Shown here one piece after another: positions 39,340-48,396 of a stretch of 64,000 nt of DNA. Origin of the DNA: Prochlorococcus sp. AG-402-K10 (lineage in GTDB: Bacteria; Cyanobacteriota; Cyanobacteriia; PCC-6307; Cyanobiaceae); contig QCIF01000004.1 of NCBI GenBank assembly GCA_003216835.1, positions 1-64,000 of the forward strand, in the 5' to 3' direction. A program made the position numbers and the translations under genes. Positions within the stretch are counted from its first letter, which is position 1; the number at the start of each line of letters is the position of its first letter. The notes under the pieces are model-generated. The model was not told the DNA's origin. It was given only the letters and a program-made list of their open reading frames with translations, and did not search any database.

Positions 39340-39699
39340 TTAATTAGGGTAAATGTTACCAGGTTCTTTTGAGCCTGGTTTTTTGCTGTACCACCATTCT
39401 TGTATTTCAGAAGAAAATTTGATTGAGAAGAGGGTAATAACTGTTTCAACAGATTTTGAACCAGGCTCCAAAATCTGAACCGAGTATGAAGGACATTTTC
39501 TTGAAGCCATATCTGCTACAAATCTAGAGCCTATTCTTCTCCAACTTGGCTCTTTGCTGCGCCAAGCTAACCTAGAACAGGGCCAAGGCAACTCTTCTCT
39601 ATCATAAAGCCTACAACATGGGCCTATAACTTTATAACTATACTGACCTCCATAACTTGATTTAATCGTTCCTGTTTTAAAGAATTCAAATTTATTCAT
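39340..39699 (-). CDS. Conserved hypothetical protein, tryptophan/cysteine-rich
   Basis: This is a 119-residue soluble protein with the distinctive block 'GPCCRLYDREELPWPCSRLAWRSKEPSWRR' and five or more tryptophans. It has no signal peptide or membrane helix. I do not recognise the family. The ATG at 39699 is preferred to the TTG at 39708. Its last codons contain the terminator hairpin of the convergent pentapeptide gene, so the DNA serves both purposes. Confidence 0.65.
   Translation of the reverse strand: MNKFEFFKTGTIKSSYGGQYSYKVIGPCCRLYDREELPWPCSRLAWRSKEPSWRRIGSRFVADMASRKCPSYSVQILEPGSKSVETVITLFSIKFSSEIQEWWYSKKPGSKEPGNIYPN
39359..39384 (+). terminator. Intrinsic terminator of the pentapeptide-repeat gene
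   Basis: 'ccaggttc tttt gagcctgg' forms an 8-bp stem (one G-U pair) with a 4-nt loop, directly followed by six T residues. It lies 36 bases after the stop at 39323 and inside the 3' end of the convergent coding sequence at 39340. Confidence 0.88.
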
Positions 39700-39705
39700 T
39701 TTTCT

Positions 39706-39734
39706 CAAAAAAAAACCACCTCATTAGAGAGTGG
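39706..39734 (-). terminator. Terminator of petF
   Basis: On the minus strand 'CCACTC TCTAAT GAGGTGG' forms a GC-containing stem with one bulged G, followed by eight or more T residues. It lies about 47 bases past the ferredoxin stop codon and just before the next minus-strand gene. Confidence 0.75.
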
Positions 39735-39780
39735 CAGAAAAAATTTAATTTATCAACTTAATAAAGTTAATTTTTTATAA

Positions 39781-40080
39781 TTAATACAATTCTTCCTCAG
39801 CATGAGTTGTAATTGTTACATCTGATGTTGGATAAGCCACGCATGTAAGGACAAACCCAGCTTCTAGTTGATCATCATCCAAGAAGCTTTGGTCAGACTG
39901 ATCTACACTTCCTGATGTGACCTTACCAGCACATGTTGAACAAGCTCCAGCTCTACAAGAATAGGGAAGATCAATGCCCTGTTCTTCTGCAGCGTCTAGA
40001 ATATATTGATCATCAGGTACTTCAATGGTTGAGTTGAGTCCTTCACCTTCGCTGATGAGTGTAACTTTGTAAGAAGCCAT
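39781..40080 (-). CDS. petF: Plant-type [2Fe-2S] ferredoxin
   Basis: This soluble ferredoxin carries electrons from photosystem I to FNR, nitrogen assimilation and thioredoxin reductase. The cluster ligands are in 'CRAGACSTC' (about residues 42-50) and the distal Cys in 'LTCVAYP' (about 80). It is 99 residues and acidic (ends 'HAEEELY'), as in photosynthetic PetF. It is a single-gene unit with its own terminator. Confidence 0.97.
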   Translation of the reverse strand: MASYKVTLISEGEGLNSTIEVPDDQYILDAAEEQGIDLPYSCRAGACSTCAGKVTSGSVDQSDQSFLDDDQLEAGFVLTCVAYPTSDVTITTHAEEELY

Positions 40081-40220
40081 TTAAAAAAAAAATTGTTGGT
40101 TGTTAATACCTATCAAATACATTTTTAACATTGATTAGGCCGATATGTGAGATTTTGAAGTAAAAAATGACACAATAGAATGTATTAAAGGGAATTAATA
40201 AGAAAAACTTATACATAAAA

Positions 40221-41126
40221 TTAGGTTGTTAGCTTTTTTGCCGCAATGCTCACCCAATCTTTTCTAGAGGATACATCAATTAATTTAAATTGATTGAGAC
40301 TCAATATTTTTATAATTTCATCTTTTTGTGAATTTAAAATTCCGCTCAGGATAACTGTCCCAGTATTTTTTAAACACATACTCATATCAGGGATTATGTC
40401 TTTTATTACTTCAGCAAGGATATTACATAAAATAACATCGAATCCATTCAGTAAATATTCACTTTTCACTTCATTAAATGATCCTAAATATGTATTAATG
40501 TTGTCTAAATTACCAAAATTTAGTTGGAAATTAGATCTAGTAGAATTTATTGCAAGATAATCATTATCAATAGCACAAATTTCTTTAGCTCCCAGTGATC
40601 TCGCAGTAACACTCAAAATACCACTTCCACTTCCAATATCTAATACCCTTTTACCTGATAAAGAAATATGTTCCATTTTTTCTAGACAAAGATATGTAGA
40701 GGGATGGCTTCCAGTACCAAATGCTGCTCCAGGATCTATTTTTATAATTTTCTTATTTTTAAATTTTTCATCCAAATTTATCCAGCAAGGCAATATAAGT
40801 AAATTCTTTCCTACTTCTTCTGGCGCCCAATATTTCTTCCAACTTGTTAACCAGTTTTCTTCTTTAATAACACTCCAATCAAAAATTTTTTTAGCAAAGT
40901 CATTTATATTTAAAAGCTCGCTAATTATAAATTCAAGATTATTTCTTGCAATCTCATCCCAGTCTGCAATTGGGAGCCAAATATTTACTTTTTTTCTATC
41001 TAAAGTTTTCAATAAATATTCAAATGAATAACTAAAAATCCCTAAATCATTTAATTTCCAAATGAGAATTTCTTCTGAATTACTGCCTATTTCAAAGCTT
41101 AGTTTATACCAATCTTTTTTTGCCAT
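40221..41126 (-). CDS. prmA: Ribosomal protein L11 methyltransferase
   Basis: PrmA trimethylates ribosomal protein L11 using SAM. The methyltransferase core is marked by '[20 protein letters not shown]' (about residue 128), '[14 protein letters not shown]' and '[12 protein letters not shown]' (NPPY-like motif replaced by N-I-L-A, as is usual for PrmA). The N-terminal 110 residues form the L11-binding domain. It has 301 residues and lies 29 bases downstream of serA on the same strand. Confidence 0.92.
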   Translation of the reverse strand: MAKKDWYKLSFEIGSNSEEILIWKLNDLGIFSYSFEYLLKTLDRKKVNIWLPIADWDEIARNNLEFIISELLNINDFAKKIFDWSVIKEENWLTSWKKYWAPEEVGKNLLILPCWINLDEKFKNKKIIKIDPGAAFGTGSHPSTYLCLEKMEHISLSGKRVLDIGSGSGILSVTARSLGAKEICAIDNDYLAINSTRSNFQLNFGNLDNINTYLGSFNEVKSEYLLNGFDVILCNILAEVIKDIIPDMSMCLKNTGTVILSGILNSQKDEIIKILSLNQFKLIDVSSRKDWVSIAAKKLTT

Positions 41127-41155
41127 TAATTGCCATTAAATTGAATAGAAATTAT

Positions 41156-42742
41156 TTATAAAGTTACTGGATTAGCACTAGTGATCCCCTCAACTTCAAT
41201 AATAGTCTCAAGCAAATCATTAGGTATTGGATCATCAATGCTAAGCACCATAACCGCTTCTCCTCTAACAATTTTACGCCCAACTTGCATAGAAGCAATA
41301 TTTACATTATAGCTACCCAATAAAGATCCCAACTTGCCTATAATTCCTGGCATATCTCTATGCCTAGTAACTAACATATATCTACTCGGCGAGACATTAA
41401 CTGGATATTGATCAATACTAATAATTCTTAATTCCCCATCTGCAAAAATGCTTCCTGCCACACTATGTTCACCATTATCGCCATAAGAAGTTAACTGAAG
41501 GGATCCGCTTGCAAATTCTGGCCTTGCCTCATCTTTACTCTCCAGAACCAAAATACCTCTTGAATCTGCCTCTAAAGAAGCATTTACATAATTTATCCTA
41601 TCTCCCAGGGCCTTACTTAGTAGACCTTTTAGACTAGCTATTATTAATGGTTGGGAGGGATGTTGAACAAATTCACCTTGAAGCTTTACCTCTAATTTTT
41701 GAATCTGCCCCCCAGAAAGCTGGCTTATCAAAAGGCCCATTGTTTCGGCCAACTGTAAATGAGGTTTCAAGCTATCCATAATTTCAGGATTTAAACCAGG
41801 AATATTCACAGCAGTTCTAGCAGATAGGCCAAGCAAAACATCTCTTATTTGTTCAGCAACATCAATTGCTACATTTTCTTGAGCTTCTGTTGTAGATGCT
41901 CCCAAGTGAGGTGTAAGAATAAGATTTTTATCTACTTTAAGTAGTGGCGAACTAGAGCATAGTGGTTCTTCTGAGAAAACATCTATTGCTGCTCCTCCTA
42001 TCAATGATTGATTCAACGCTTCTGCTAAAGCTTCTTCATCAATTATTCCTCCTCGAGCACAATTAATGAGTTTTGCGCTTTTTTTCATACTTTTTAATAC
42101 CTTCATATCAACTAAATTTTCTGTCTCAGATGTGCGAGGTAAATGTAAGGTTACATAGTCAGATTCTTTGAATAAAAGATCTAATTCAGAAAGTTTTACT
42201 TGTAATTGTTGTGCTCTTTCATTTGAGACAAATGGATCGTATCCATAAACATCCATTCCAAGTGCATTAGCTACTTTAGCTACATGTGCTCCTATTTTTC
42301 CTAAACCTACAACACCTAATTTTTTCTTAAAAAGCTCATTACCAACAAATTGCTTTCTTTCCCATTTACCCAAAAAAGTACTGCTGTTTGCAATTGGGAT
42401 ATGTCTAGATAATGCCAACATCATAGCTATAGTATGTTCAGCAGCAGCTATAGTATTACCTCCAGGAGAATTGACTACAAGTACCCCTTTTTGGGTTGCG
42501 GCTTTAACATCTACATTATCAACTCCAACACCAGCTCTACCAATTATTCTAAGTTTCTTTGAAGAGTGAATAACTGCCTCTGTTACTTGAGTACCAGAGC
42601 GTATCATTAAAGCATCATATTCATTGATAATTGATGCTAATTCAGAGTTTGAAATTCCTATTCTCTGATCAACTTGGGCTACTTGTGAAAGAATATCAAT
42701 TCCTTTTTGATCTATTGGATCTGTAATTAGAACTTTTGTCAT
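41156..42742 (-). CDS. serA: D-3-phosphoglycerate dehydrogenase
   Basis: SerA starts serine synthesis by oxidising 3-phosphoglycerate with NAD+. Rossmann motif 'GVVGLGKIGAHVA' lies near residue 144; catalytic elements include 'CARGGIIDEEAL' and 'LTPHLGASTTEA'. The 528-residue form has an intervening domain and a C-terminal ACT domain ('MPGIIGKLGSLLGSYNVNIASM') that probably allows serine feedback. It precedes prmA. Confidence 0.97.
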   Translation of the reverse strand: MTKVLITDPIDQKGIDILSQVAQVDQRIGISNSELASIINEYDALMIRSGTQVTEAVIHSSKKLRIIGRAGVGVDNVDVKAATQKGVLVVNSPGGNTIAAAEHTIAMMLALSRHIPIANSSTFLGKWERKQFVGNELFKKKLGVVGLGKIGAHVAKVANALGMDVYGYDPFVSNERAQQLQVKLSELDLLFKESDYVTLHLPRTSETENLVDMKVLKSMKKSAKLINCARGGIIDEEALAEALNQSLIGGAAIDVFSEEPLCSSSPLLKVDKNLILTPHLGASTTEAQENVAIDVAEQIRDVLLGLSARTAVNIPGLNPEIMDSLKPHLQLAETMGLLISQLSGGQIQKLEVKLQGEFVQHPSQPLIIASLKGLLSKALGDRINYVNASLEADSRGILVLESKDEARPEFASGSLQLTSYGDNGEHSVAGSIFADGELRIISIDQYPVNVSPSRYMLVTRHRDMPGIIGKLGSLLGSYNVNIASMQVGRKIVRGEAVMVLSIDDPIPNDLLETIIEVEGITSANPVTL

Positions 42743-42841
42743 TTAAGAGTTATTCTTTAATCTTTTACTTTAACTTAATCTATAGTATATGTATCTTATT
42801 TTATTAATTTGAATAACACACAAACATTTGAGGAATGAAAT

Positions 42842-43408
42842 TTGACTAAAAGTATTCTGATATTTGAAAACCTTGATAAATGTATTGATTTATTTAATGT
42901 TTTCAAAGAAAAGTCAGTATTGCTCTCTGAGGCAATATTGGTATCACCAGTTGAAGAAAAAATCACTCCTGATCAACACGAATTACTAAATTCAACCTCA
43001 AATAAATACTTTAGATCAGACAAAATCGAAAATATAAGGATACTCAATCCAAAGCTTGATAGAAAAATAAGGCAAGCATACATGGCTAGATGGCTTATGC
43101 CTTTTGGTTTTATAGCAGGCATAGCCTTTTCTCAAATGACTAATTTATCTACTTTCAGCTTCATTGGATTAAATAATATAGGAGAATCTTTAATAGGAGG
43201 TCTTTTAGGAATGGGTTCAGGATATTTAGGGAGTATTTTTTCTGCTGCAAGTATCAACCTTAATAGGAATAAAGAATTAAGATCAGTTTTTAATTTTAAC
43301 AAAGAAGGAAAATGGCTTGTTCTTCTTGAGAATCAAATTGGATGTGAATTACCTTGGACTTTAATAAAACAATCAGGTCCGCAAGATATTATTTTTTTAG
43401 AAAACTAA
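42842..43408 (+). CDS. Cyanobacterial protein with glycine-rich membrane hairpin, unknown
   Basis: The 188-residue protein has a soluble N-terminal part (about 1-80), then two hydrophobic segments ('LMPFGFIAGIAFSQM' and 'ESLIGGLLGMGSGYLGSIFSA') forming a probable hairpin, and a soluble end. I do not recognise a named family. Start is TTG with no in-frame ATG nearby. Its stop codon directly adjoins the start of the PSII S4 gene (43409), implying coupled expression. Confidence 0.75.
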   Translation: MTKSILIFENLDKCIDLFNVFKEKSVLLSEAILVSPVEEKITPDQHELLNSTSNKYFRSDKIENIRILNPKLDRKIRQAYMARWLMPFGFIAGIAFSQMTNLSTFSFIGLNNIGESLIGGLLGMGSGYLGSIFSAASINLNRNKELRSVFNFNKEGKWLVLLENQIGCELPWTLIKQSGPQDIIFLEN

Positions 43409-44200
43409 ATGGTTGAGCTAAAAAAATTATTAAATAATTCTAATAACGAAAAAGAACTTAGGGAATTAATATATATTTCTAATTTAGCTTTGAAACATTG
43501 GGAAACTTATTGGACTGGATTTAATTCCACATATGTATGCGAAGAGATTCTAAAAGAATTTCAAAATTTAAATGATTTTAGATTCTTTTTATATGGAGGA
43601 TATAAATCTGCACAAAGATCTAAAATTGCATGCTATAGAGAAGACAATCGTCCGGAAGAAGAAGAGCTAATAAAAAGTTTTCCCGCAAAAGGAATTAAAA
43701 TTAGTGGTAATTTTTTATTCGATAATGCTACACAAGATGACTTTAGATCTATGCTCATTCAAAATGGAGTAATTGAAGAAAAGATTGGAGATATCTGGAC
43801 TATTGGTGATAGAGGCGCTCAAGGGATTATTGATAATTTAGATATTGAAAATCTAAATGAAAAGTTTTTTTATTTAAGAGACGTAAAAGTAAAAATAAAT
43901 ATAGTTAGCTTAAATGAATTAAAAATACCTGTTGGCAGATCAAAAAAAATCATTAATACTGTAGAGGCTTCAAAAAGATTAGATGCTATAGCTTCTGCAG
44001 GATTTAGAATTTCCAGAAAAAAAATACTAGAAAGGTTAGAAACTGGGGCTCTTAGATTAAATGGTACTAAAGTAAATAAACCAACAATTACTTTAAAAAT
44101 AGGTGATAAACTTCAACTAGAAAACAAAGGCTTTGTCGAAATTCTAGATTTAGAAATCACCAAAAGAGAAAGATGGAAAGTTAAATTACTTAGAAAATGA
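43409..44200 (+). CDS. Photosystem II S4 domain protein (YlmH-like)
   Basis: This 263-residue protein has an N-terminal RRM-like fold ('FRFFLYGGYKSAQRSKIACYRED') and a C-terminal S4 RNA-binding domain ('EASKRLDAIASAGFRISRKKILERLETGALRLNG'). The cyanobacterial family is annotated as PSII S4 protein; the Bacillus relative YlmH acts near division and on stalled ribosomes. Its precise role in cyanobacteria is unclear. It follows the membrane-hairpin gene without a gap and precedes tRNA-Val. Confidence 0.88.
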   Translation: MVELKKLLNNSNNEKELRELIYISNLALKHWETYWTGFNSTYVCEEILKEFQNLNDFRFFLYGGYKSAQRSKIACYREDNRPEEEELIKSFPAKGIKISGNFLFDNATQDDFRSMLIQNGVIEEKIGDIWTIGDRGAQGIIDNLDIENLNEKFFYLRDVKVKINIVSLNELKIPVGRSKKIINTVEASKRLDAIASAGFRISRKKILERLETGALRLNGTKVNKPTITLKIGDKLQLENKGFVEILDLEITKRERWKVKLLRK

Positions 44201-44251
44201 AACATAACCTGCTATTTTCATATAAGGAGTTATAAATAAAACTCTTTAAAA

Positions 44252-44323
44252 GGGCGATTAGCTCAGTGGTAGAGCACTACCTCGACACGGTAGTGGTCAC
44301 TGGTTCGAATCCAGTATCGCCCA
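44252..44323 (+). tRNA. tRNA-Val (GAC) with C at position 33
   Basis: A complete 72-nt cloverleaf: acceptor GGGCGAT/ATCGCCC, D-arm 'GCTCAGTGGTAGAGC', anticodon stem CTACC/GGTAG and T-arm 'CTGGTTCGAATCCAG'. The anticodon loop reads T-C-G-A-C-A-C, giving anticodon GAC, but position 33 is C instead of the nearly invariant T. CCA is not encoded. Confidence 0.95.
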
Positions 44324-44387
44324 TTAAAATTTAGATAACTAAATCAATAACCACATAAAATAATTTAATTTTTTAGATTAGCTAGCA

Positions 44388-45005
44388 ATGAAACTTAACC
44401 AATTAATTAACCTCCATAAGGGCATGACCGCTTTTGTCGTTTTAGGGCTCATGTTTTTTTATAATAATTTTACGATCGCTCCTTTAGTTTACTTAGCTTT
44501 GCATGGTACTTATGGATTACTTTGGTTACTAAAAGAGAAAATATTTCCTGATCCTTATTTTAAAGAAAACATCAATTTTTTAACTTCAGTTACTGGTTTT
44601 ATTTTCCTTGGAAGTTACTGGATAGCTCCATATATACTAATCTCATCTCAGAAATCTGTTCCAGATTTCATAATAGCTGCATCTATATCCATAAATATAA
44701 TTGGTGTTTTTTTACACTTTGCCAGTGATACGCAAAAATATTTTTCTCTGAAATTTAAAAAAGATTTAATTAAAGAAGGATTTTTCAAAAATGTAAGGAA
44801 CACAAATTATCTCGGTGAAATCCTAATTTATCTATCATTCGCCATCCTTTCTATGAGTTTTATACCATTTGCAATTCTTGCAATATTTTTCTTTGGAGTC
44901 TTTCTACCCAGAATGATAAAAAAAGACAATTCACTCACAAAATACGCAGCATTTAAAGATTACAAGAAAAAAACTGGTCTTATTTTACCTAAATTTAATG
45001 CTTGA
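44388..45005 (+). CDS. Membrane methyltransferase-like protein (DUF1295/ICMT type)
   Basis: This 205-residue polytopic protein has about five hydrophobic helices. The end, 'LIKEGFFKNVRNTNYLGEILIYLSFAI', resembles the SAM-binding 'RHPNYLGE' region of isoprenylcysteine methyltransferase and DUF1295 proteins, with R-N-T-N-Y-L-G-E here. 'YAAFKDYKKKTGLILPKF' is the usual C-terminus. It probably modifies a lipid or reduces a sterol-like double bond; the substrate is unknown. It overlaps the following PPOX-like remnant by 8 bases. Confidence 0.78.
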   Translation: MKLNQLINLHKGMTAFVVLGLMFFYNNFTIAPLVYLALHGTYGLLWLLKEKIFPDPYFKENINFLTSVTGFIFLGSYWIAPYILISSQKSVPDFIIAASISINIIGVFLHFASDTQKYFSLKFKKDLIKEGFFKNVRNTNYLGEILIYLSFAILSMSFIPFAILAIFFFGVFLPRMIKKDNSLTKYAAFKDYKKKTGLILPKFNA

Positions 45006-45183
45006 AAATAACTTGCCAAGTTGGAGGCAAGATTTAAAATCTTCCATCAGAAAAGAAGGTGAATCTCCTTCTAATAGATGGGTTCAGTTTGCTACAGTTA
45101 ACGATAAAACTAATGCTTATTTAAGTATTTATACTTATCGGCCTAAGAATTACTTTTGCTGGTTCAGGATTTACCTAAGATAA
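44998..45183 (+). pseudogene. Remnant of a pyridoxamine-phosphate-oxidase-like (Alr4036-type) gene
   Basis: The first 36 residues, 'LPSWRQDLKSSIRKEGESP' and 'RWVQFATVNDKTNA', closely resemble the N-terminus of the Alr4036-type FMN-binding PPOX family, whose members are about 190 residues. After that the frame gives only 'YTYRPKNYFCWFRIYLR', which looks like compressed pieces of the downstream strands, then stops at 61 residues. The start overlaps the preceding gene as in an intact operon. I read it as a decayed gene with internal deletions; a genuine short protein cannot be excluded. Confidence 0.55.
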
Positions 45184-45274
45184 AAAATTAGCTCACGATA
45201 ATGCCTTCAAGTATTTACAGTGAATTAGTAATTACGTTTTGATTAAATTTCAAAGCAATTTGCAGGATTACTAA

Positions 45275-46204
45275 ATGACTGCCACAATTTCTAGACTTAA
45301 AACGTCTAATTGGACAACATCTGATATACCTAATCTAAGGGGCAAAACAGCACTTATAACTGGAGCAAATAGTGGCCTCGGATACTACACAGCAAAAGCT
45401 TTTGCCGAGAAAAATGCTGATGTTATCGTTGCATGTAGAACGCTTGAGAAGTCTAATCAAACTATAAAAAAACTTAGAGCTTTTAATCCTGATGGAATAT
45501 TTACTCCACTAGAATTAGATTTGTCAGATTTAAATAATGTAGTTGCAGTTGAGCCTAAAATCTTTGATAGTTTTGAAAATCTCGATTTGTTAATTAATAA
45601 TGCAGGCATAATGCACCCTCCAAGAACATTAAGTGCTCAAGGATATGAGATACAGTTTGCAGTCAATCATTTAGCTCATATGCTTTTGACATTGAAGCTA
45701 CTTCCTTTAATTGAAAAAAAAGAAAAATCCAGAATTGTAACAGTTACTTCTGGTGCACAATTTTTTGGCAAAGTTGGCTGGGGGAATCTCAAGGCAGAAA
45801 GCTATTACAACAAATGGGAGTCTTACTCCAACAGCAAATTAGCAAATGTAATGTTTGCAATGGAACTAAATGAAAAATTAAAAGAGAAAAATCTATTGTC
45901 TTTAGCTGCTCACCCAGGTATCGCAAAAACAAATCTTTTTTCTTCTCAAAAACCGAAACCCAGCCCAATCGAAACTTTCTCCATGGGTTTGTTTAGTCCT
46001 ATCTTTCAATCTGCTGAGATGGGGGCTTTACCACAACTTTTTGCGGCTACTTCCCCAGAGGCAAGGGGAGGGGATCATTATGGCCCTAAATTTAATTTCA
46101 GAGGTCATCCAAAACTATCTCCTACTTCTCCTTTCGCTATGAATAAAAAAGAAAGAAAAAATTTATGGGAGAAGAGTCTTGAAATAATTAGTAATTTCTT
46201 ATAA
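45275..46204 (+). CDS. Short-chain dehydrogenase/reductase (retinol-dehydrogenase-like)
   Basis: This NAD(P)-binding Rossmann enzyme has 'TGANSGLG' (about residues 31-38), 'NNAGIM' (about 111) and the catalytic 'YSNSK' (Tyr-x3-Lys, about 194), all intact in 309 residues. It belongs to the large SDR group containing retinol dehydrogenases and protochlorophyllide oxidoreductase. It lacks clear POR features, so the substrate stays unknown. It is alone on its transcript, with a possible hairpin 43 bases downstream. Confidence 0.85.
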   Translation: MTATISRLKTSNWTTSDIPNLRGKTALITGANSGLGYYTAKAFAEKNADVIVACRTLEKSNQTIKKLRAFNPDGIFTPLELDLSDLNNVVAVEPKIFDSFENLDLLINNAGIMHPPRTLSAQGYEIQFAVNHLAHMLLTLKLLPLIEKKEKSRIVTVTSGAQFFGKVGWGNLKAESYYNKWESYSNSKLANVMFAMELNEKLKEKNLLSLAAHPGIAKTNLFSSQKPKPSPIETFSMGLFSPIFQSAEMGALPQLFAATSPEARGGDHYGPKFNFRGHPKLSPTSPFAMNKKERKNLWEKSLEIISNFL

Positions 46205-46555
46205 GCTTTTCATTTTTACTAATTTAAGAAAGTAATTCAAAATATAAAACTTGCTCTCTGCGAGTTTCATAAATTATGTTAAAGCGACATAAGTTTTTCA
46301 TCAAACTTTTTGATAGTTGAATAAAACCATCAAGATTTCATTGAAAATCGCTCTAAACCTTTGATGGAGTTAAGAAATTTTCTAATAAATCACCTGGAGC
46401 CTTTCTCTCTCATTTTTTAAAAAACCAAGAGAATCAATATTTAGCATTATCTTTCCTTTAATGTCTTTGATTAAGAAAAACATCCTAGGATAAATTATTC
46501 GTTCATGATTGAATAAATCCCTAAAGACATTATTATTAATCTAATTTAAAATTTA
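46205..46555. other. 351 bp intergenic region between SDR gene and murD
   Basis: No ORF longer than 18 codons was found on the plus strand and no tRNA. It holds one clear hairpin near the SDR stop (46247-46267). The rest is AT-rich, with 'ctctctcattttttaaaaaacc' near 46405. It presumably contains the murD promoter; otherwise nothing recognised. Confidence 0.5.
46247..46267 (+). terminator. Hairpin downstream of SDR gene
   Basis: 'aaacttgc tctct gcgagttt' makes an 8-bp stem with one T-G pair and a 5-nt loop. It is followed by 'cataaatt', not a long T-run, so termination would be weak. It lies 43 bases after the SDR stop. Confidence 0.5.
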
Positions 46556-47956
46556 ATGAAAGATAATAAGTATTTAAGTAAACCCAAAAAAACCAATTTT
46601 GTTATTGGATTAGGAAAATCTGGATTTTGGGCTGCTAAGTTTTTAAGAAGCATAAATAAGAGAGTAATTGTTTGGGAAAGTAATGATAGTAAAGAAATCT
46701 TAGAAAGAAAAAAAGAGCTCGAAAAACTGGATATATTTGTTTCTATCAATAAAGAATTTATATTTGAAGAAATTAATCCATGGTTAAAAGAAATTGAATC
46801 TGTTGTTGTAAGTCCATCAATACCTAGTGATCATCAAACGATACTTAAACTAAAACAAAATGGAGTCAAAGTAATCGGAGAAGTAAATATTGCATGGGCA
46901 AGTTTATATGATACAAATTGGATCGGAATTACAGGCACTAATGGGAAAACTACTGTTACTCACTTACTAAGCCATATACTATGCAAAAATAATTTATTTG
47001 CTCCATTTGCTGGTAATATTGGCACTCCATTATGTAAATATGCTCATGCTAAAAAACATGAGAAAATTGACTGGGTTGTAGCTGAATTAAGCAGTTATCA
47101 AATAGAAATAGCTCCCGAAGTGAAACCTAAAATTGGAATTTGGACTACCTTCACAGAGGATCATCTTGAGAGACATAAAACCCTTGAAAATTATTTTAAA
47201 ATAAAAAAAAGTTTGCTAAAAAATTCAGAATTTAGAATTTATAATTATGACGATGAAAACTTAAGAAGAAACTATCAATCTCTCTCAGATGGAATTTGGG
47301 TCACAACTTTTTTAAATAAATCAGCTATAGAAAAATGTGATTATTGTATAGATGATCAAGAATATATCCTAGAGAGAAATGAAAGACTTTTTAAGCTTGA
47401 TAATTTTATTTTAAAAGGGAATCATAATTTTCAAAATCTCTTATTAGCTATTGCTGCAGCAAGAAAAATTGGTTTATCTGCAAAAAATATTAAGGATTCC
47501 TTATCTAGTTATAAACAACTCCCTCATAGATTAGAAACAATTTATAAACAAAATGATCTGGAAATAATTAACGACAGTAAATCTACAAACTTTGATTCTT
47601 CTATTGCTGGAATAAAGTCAATTAATGGTGAACTAATAATAATTTCTGGAGGGAGACTCAAAGGCCATCAATATAGTGAATGGATAAAAGTTTTAAATAC
47701 AAAAGCCAAAACTGTTTTTCTTTTTGGAGAGAGCTCAAAAATTCTAAAAAAAGGGCTAATTGATGGTGGATTTACAAAAGATATTTTTGAATTTCCAGAT
47801 CTTACAGAATTAATAAACTTTATTTTCCCTTATTTAAAAAAGAATAAAGTTAATACATTATTATTCTCACCAGCATGCTCAAGTTTTGATCAATTTAGCA
47901 ATTATGAAGAAAGAGGTGATGTTTTTAAGAGATTAATTAAAGAAACTTTTAATTAA
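46556..47956 (+). CDS. murD: UDP-N-acetylmuramoylalanine-D-glutamate ligase
   Basis: MurD adds D-glutamate to UDP-MurNAc-L-Ala in peptidoglycan synthesis. The N-domain '[15 protein letters not shown]', the ATP-binding '[15 protein letters not shown]' (about residue 122) and the Mur signature '[15 protein letters not shown]' (about 340) are present. At 466 residues it is full length. It is a solitary mur gene here. Confidence 0.95.
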   Translation: MKDNKYLSKPKKTNFVIGLGKSGFWAAKFLRSINKRVIVWESNDSKEILERKKELEKLDIFVSINKEFIFEEINPWLKEIESVVVSPSIPSDHQTILKLKQNGVKVIGEVNIAWASLYDTNWIGITGTNGKTTVTHLLSHILCKNNLFAPFAGNIGTPLCKYAHAKKHEKIDWVVAELSSYQIEIAPEVKPKIGIWTTFTEDHLERHKTLENYFKIKKSLLKNSEFRIYNYDDENLRRNYQSLSDGIWVTTFLNKSAIEKCDYCIDDQEYILERNERLFKLDNFILKGNHNFQNLLLAIAAARKIGLSAKNIKDSLSSYKQLPHRLETIYKQNDLEIINDSKSTNFDSSIAGIKSINGELIIISGGRLKGHQYSEWIKVLNTKAKTVFLFGESSKILKKGLIDGGFTKDIFEFPDLTELINFIFPYLKKNKVNTLLFSPACSSFDQFSNYEERGDVFKRLIKETFN

Positions 47957-48077
47957 ATTATAAAGTTAAGTATTAATATACTTAGAATTAATAATCTGGT
48001 CGGTCATCACAACCAATAGATCACTAGCAAATATACAGTTAATTAGTTAGATTTTAATTATAAATCTGGTATTAAAA

Positions 48078-48392
48078 ATGAGTGAATCTAACAATTTACC
48101 TCAATCAATAAGCCATAAAAAATTAAGCTATTTGATGCTTAACGCACAAAAAGATGTTTCTTTTTCTGATGAACTAGGAAATATTGATGATACAGAAAAA
48201 AGAGAATTTAATGATTTAATTAGTAATTGGGAGAACATAACCAAGGATGTAATCAAAACAATATCAAAAAGAAACAAGAATTTATTAAATGATAAATCTT
48301 CAAATTCATTAATTGCTCTGGGAGCTATGGAAGTTCATCTTAATATGGCATTACAGGCACTCAATGCATTTAACAAAGACTCTGAAGAATAA
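48078..48392 (+). CDS. Small soluble helical protein, unknown
   Basis: This 104-residue, acidic, mostly helical protein has no signal or membrane segment ('EKREFNDLISNWENITKDVIKT', 'IALGAMEVHLNMALQALNAF'). I do not recognise a family. It lies between murD and the convergent pirin gene, whose stop is 4 bases away. Confidence 0.65.
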   Translation: MSESNNLPQSISHKKLSYLMLNAQKDVSFSDELGNIDDTEKREFNDLISNWENITKDVIKTISKRNKNLLNDKSSNSLIALGAMEVHLNMALQALNAFNKDSEE

Positions 48393-48396
48393 AAAG

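Noticed and set aside
45275-46204. Light-dependent protochlorophyllide oxidoreductase
   Set aside because: The SDR core is shared, but the overall sequence resembles the retinol-dehydrogenase-like group rather than POR; left as a generic SDR.
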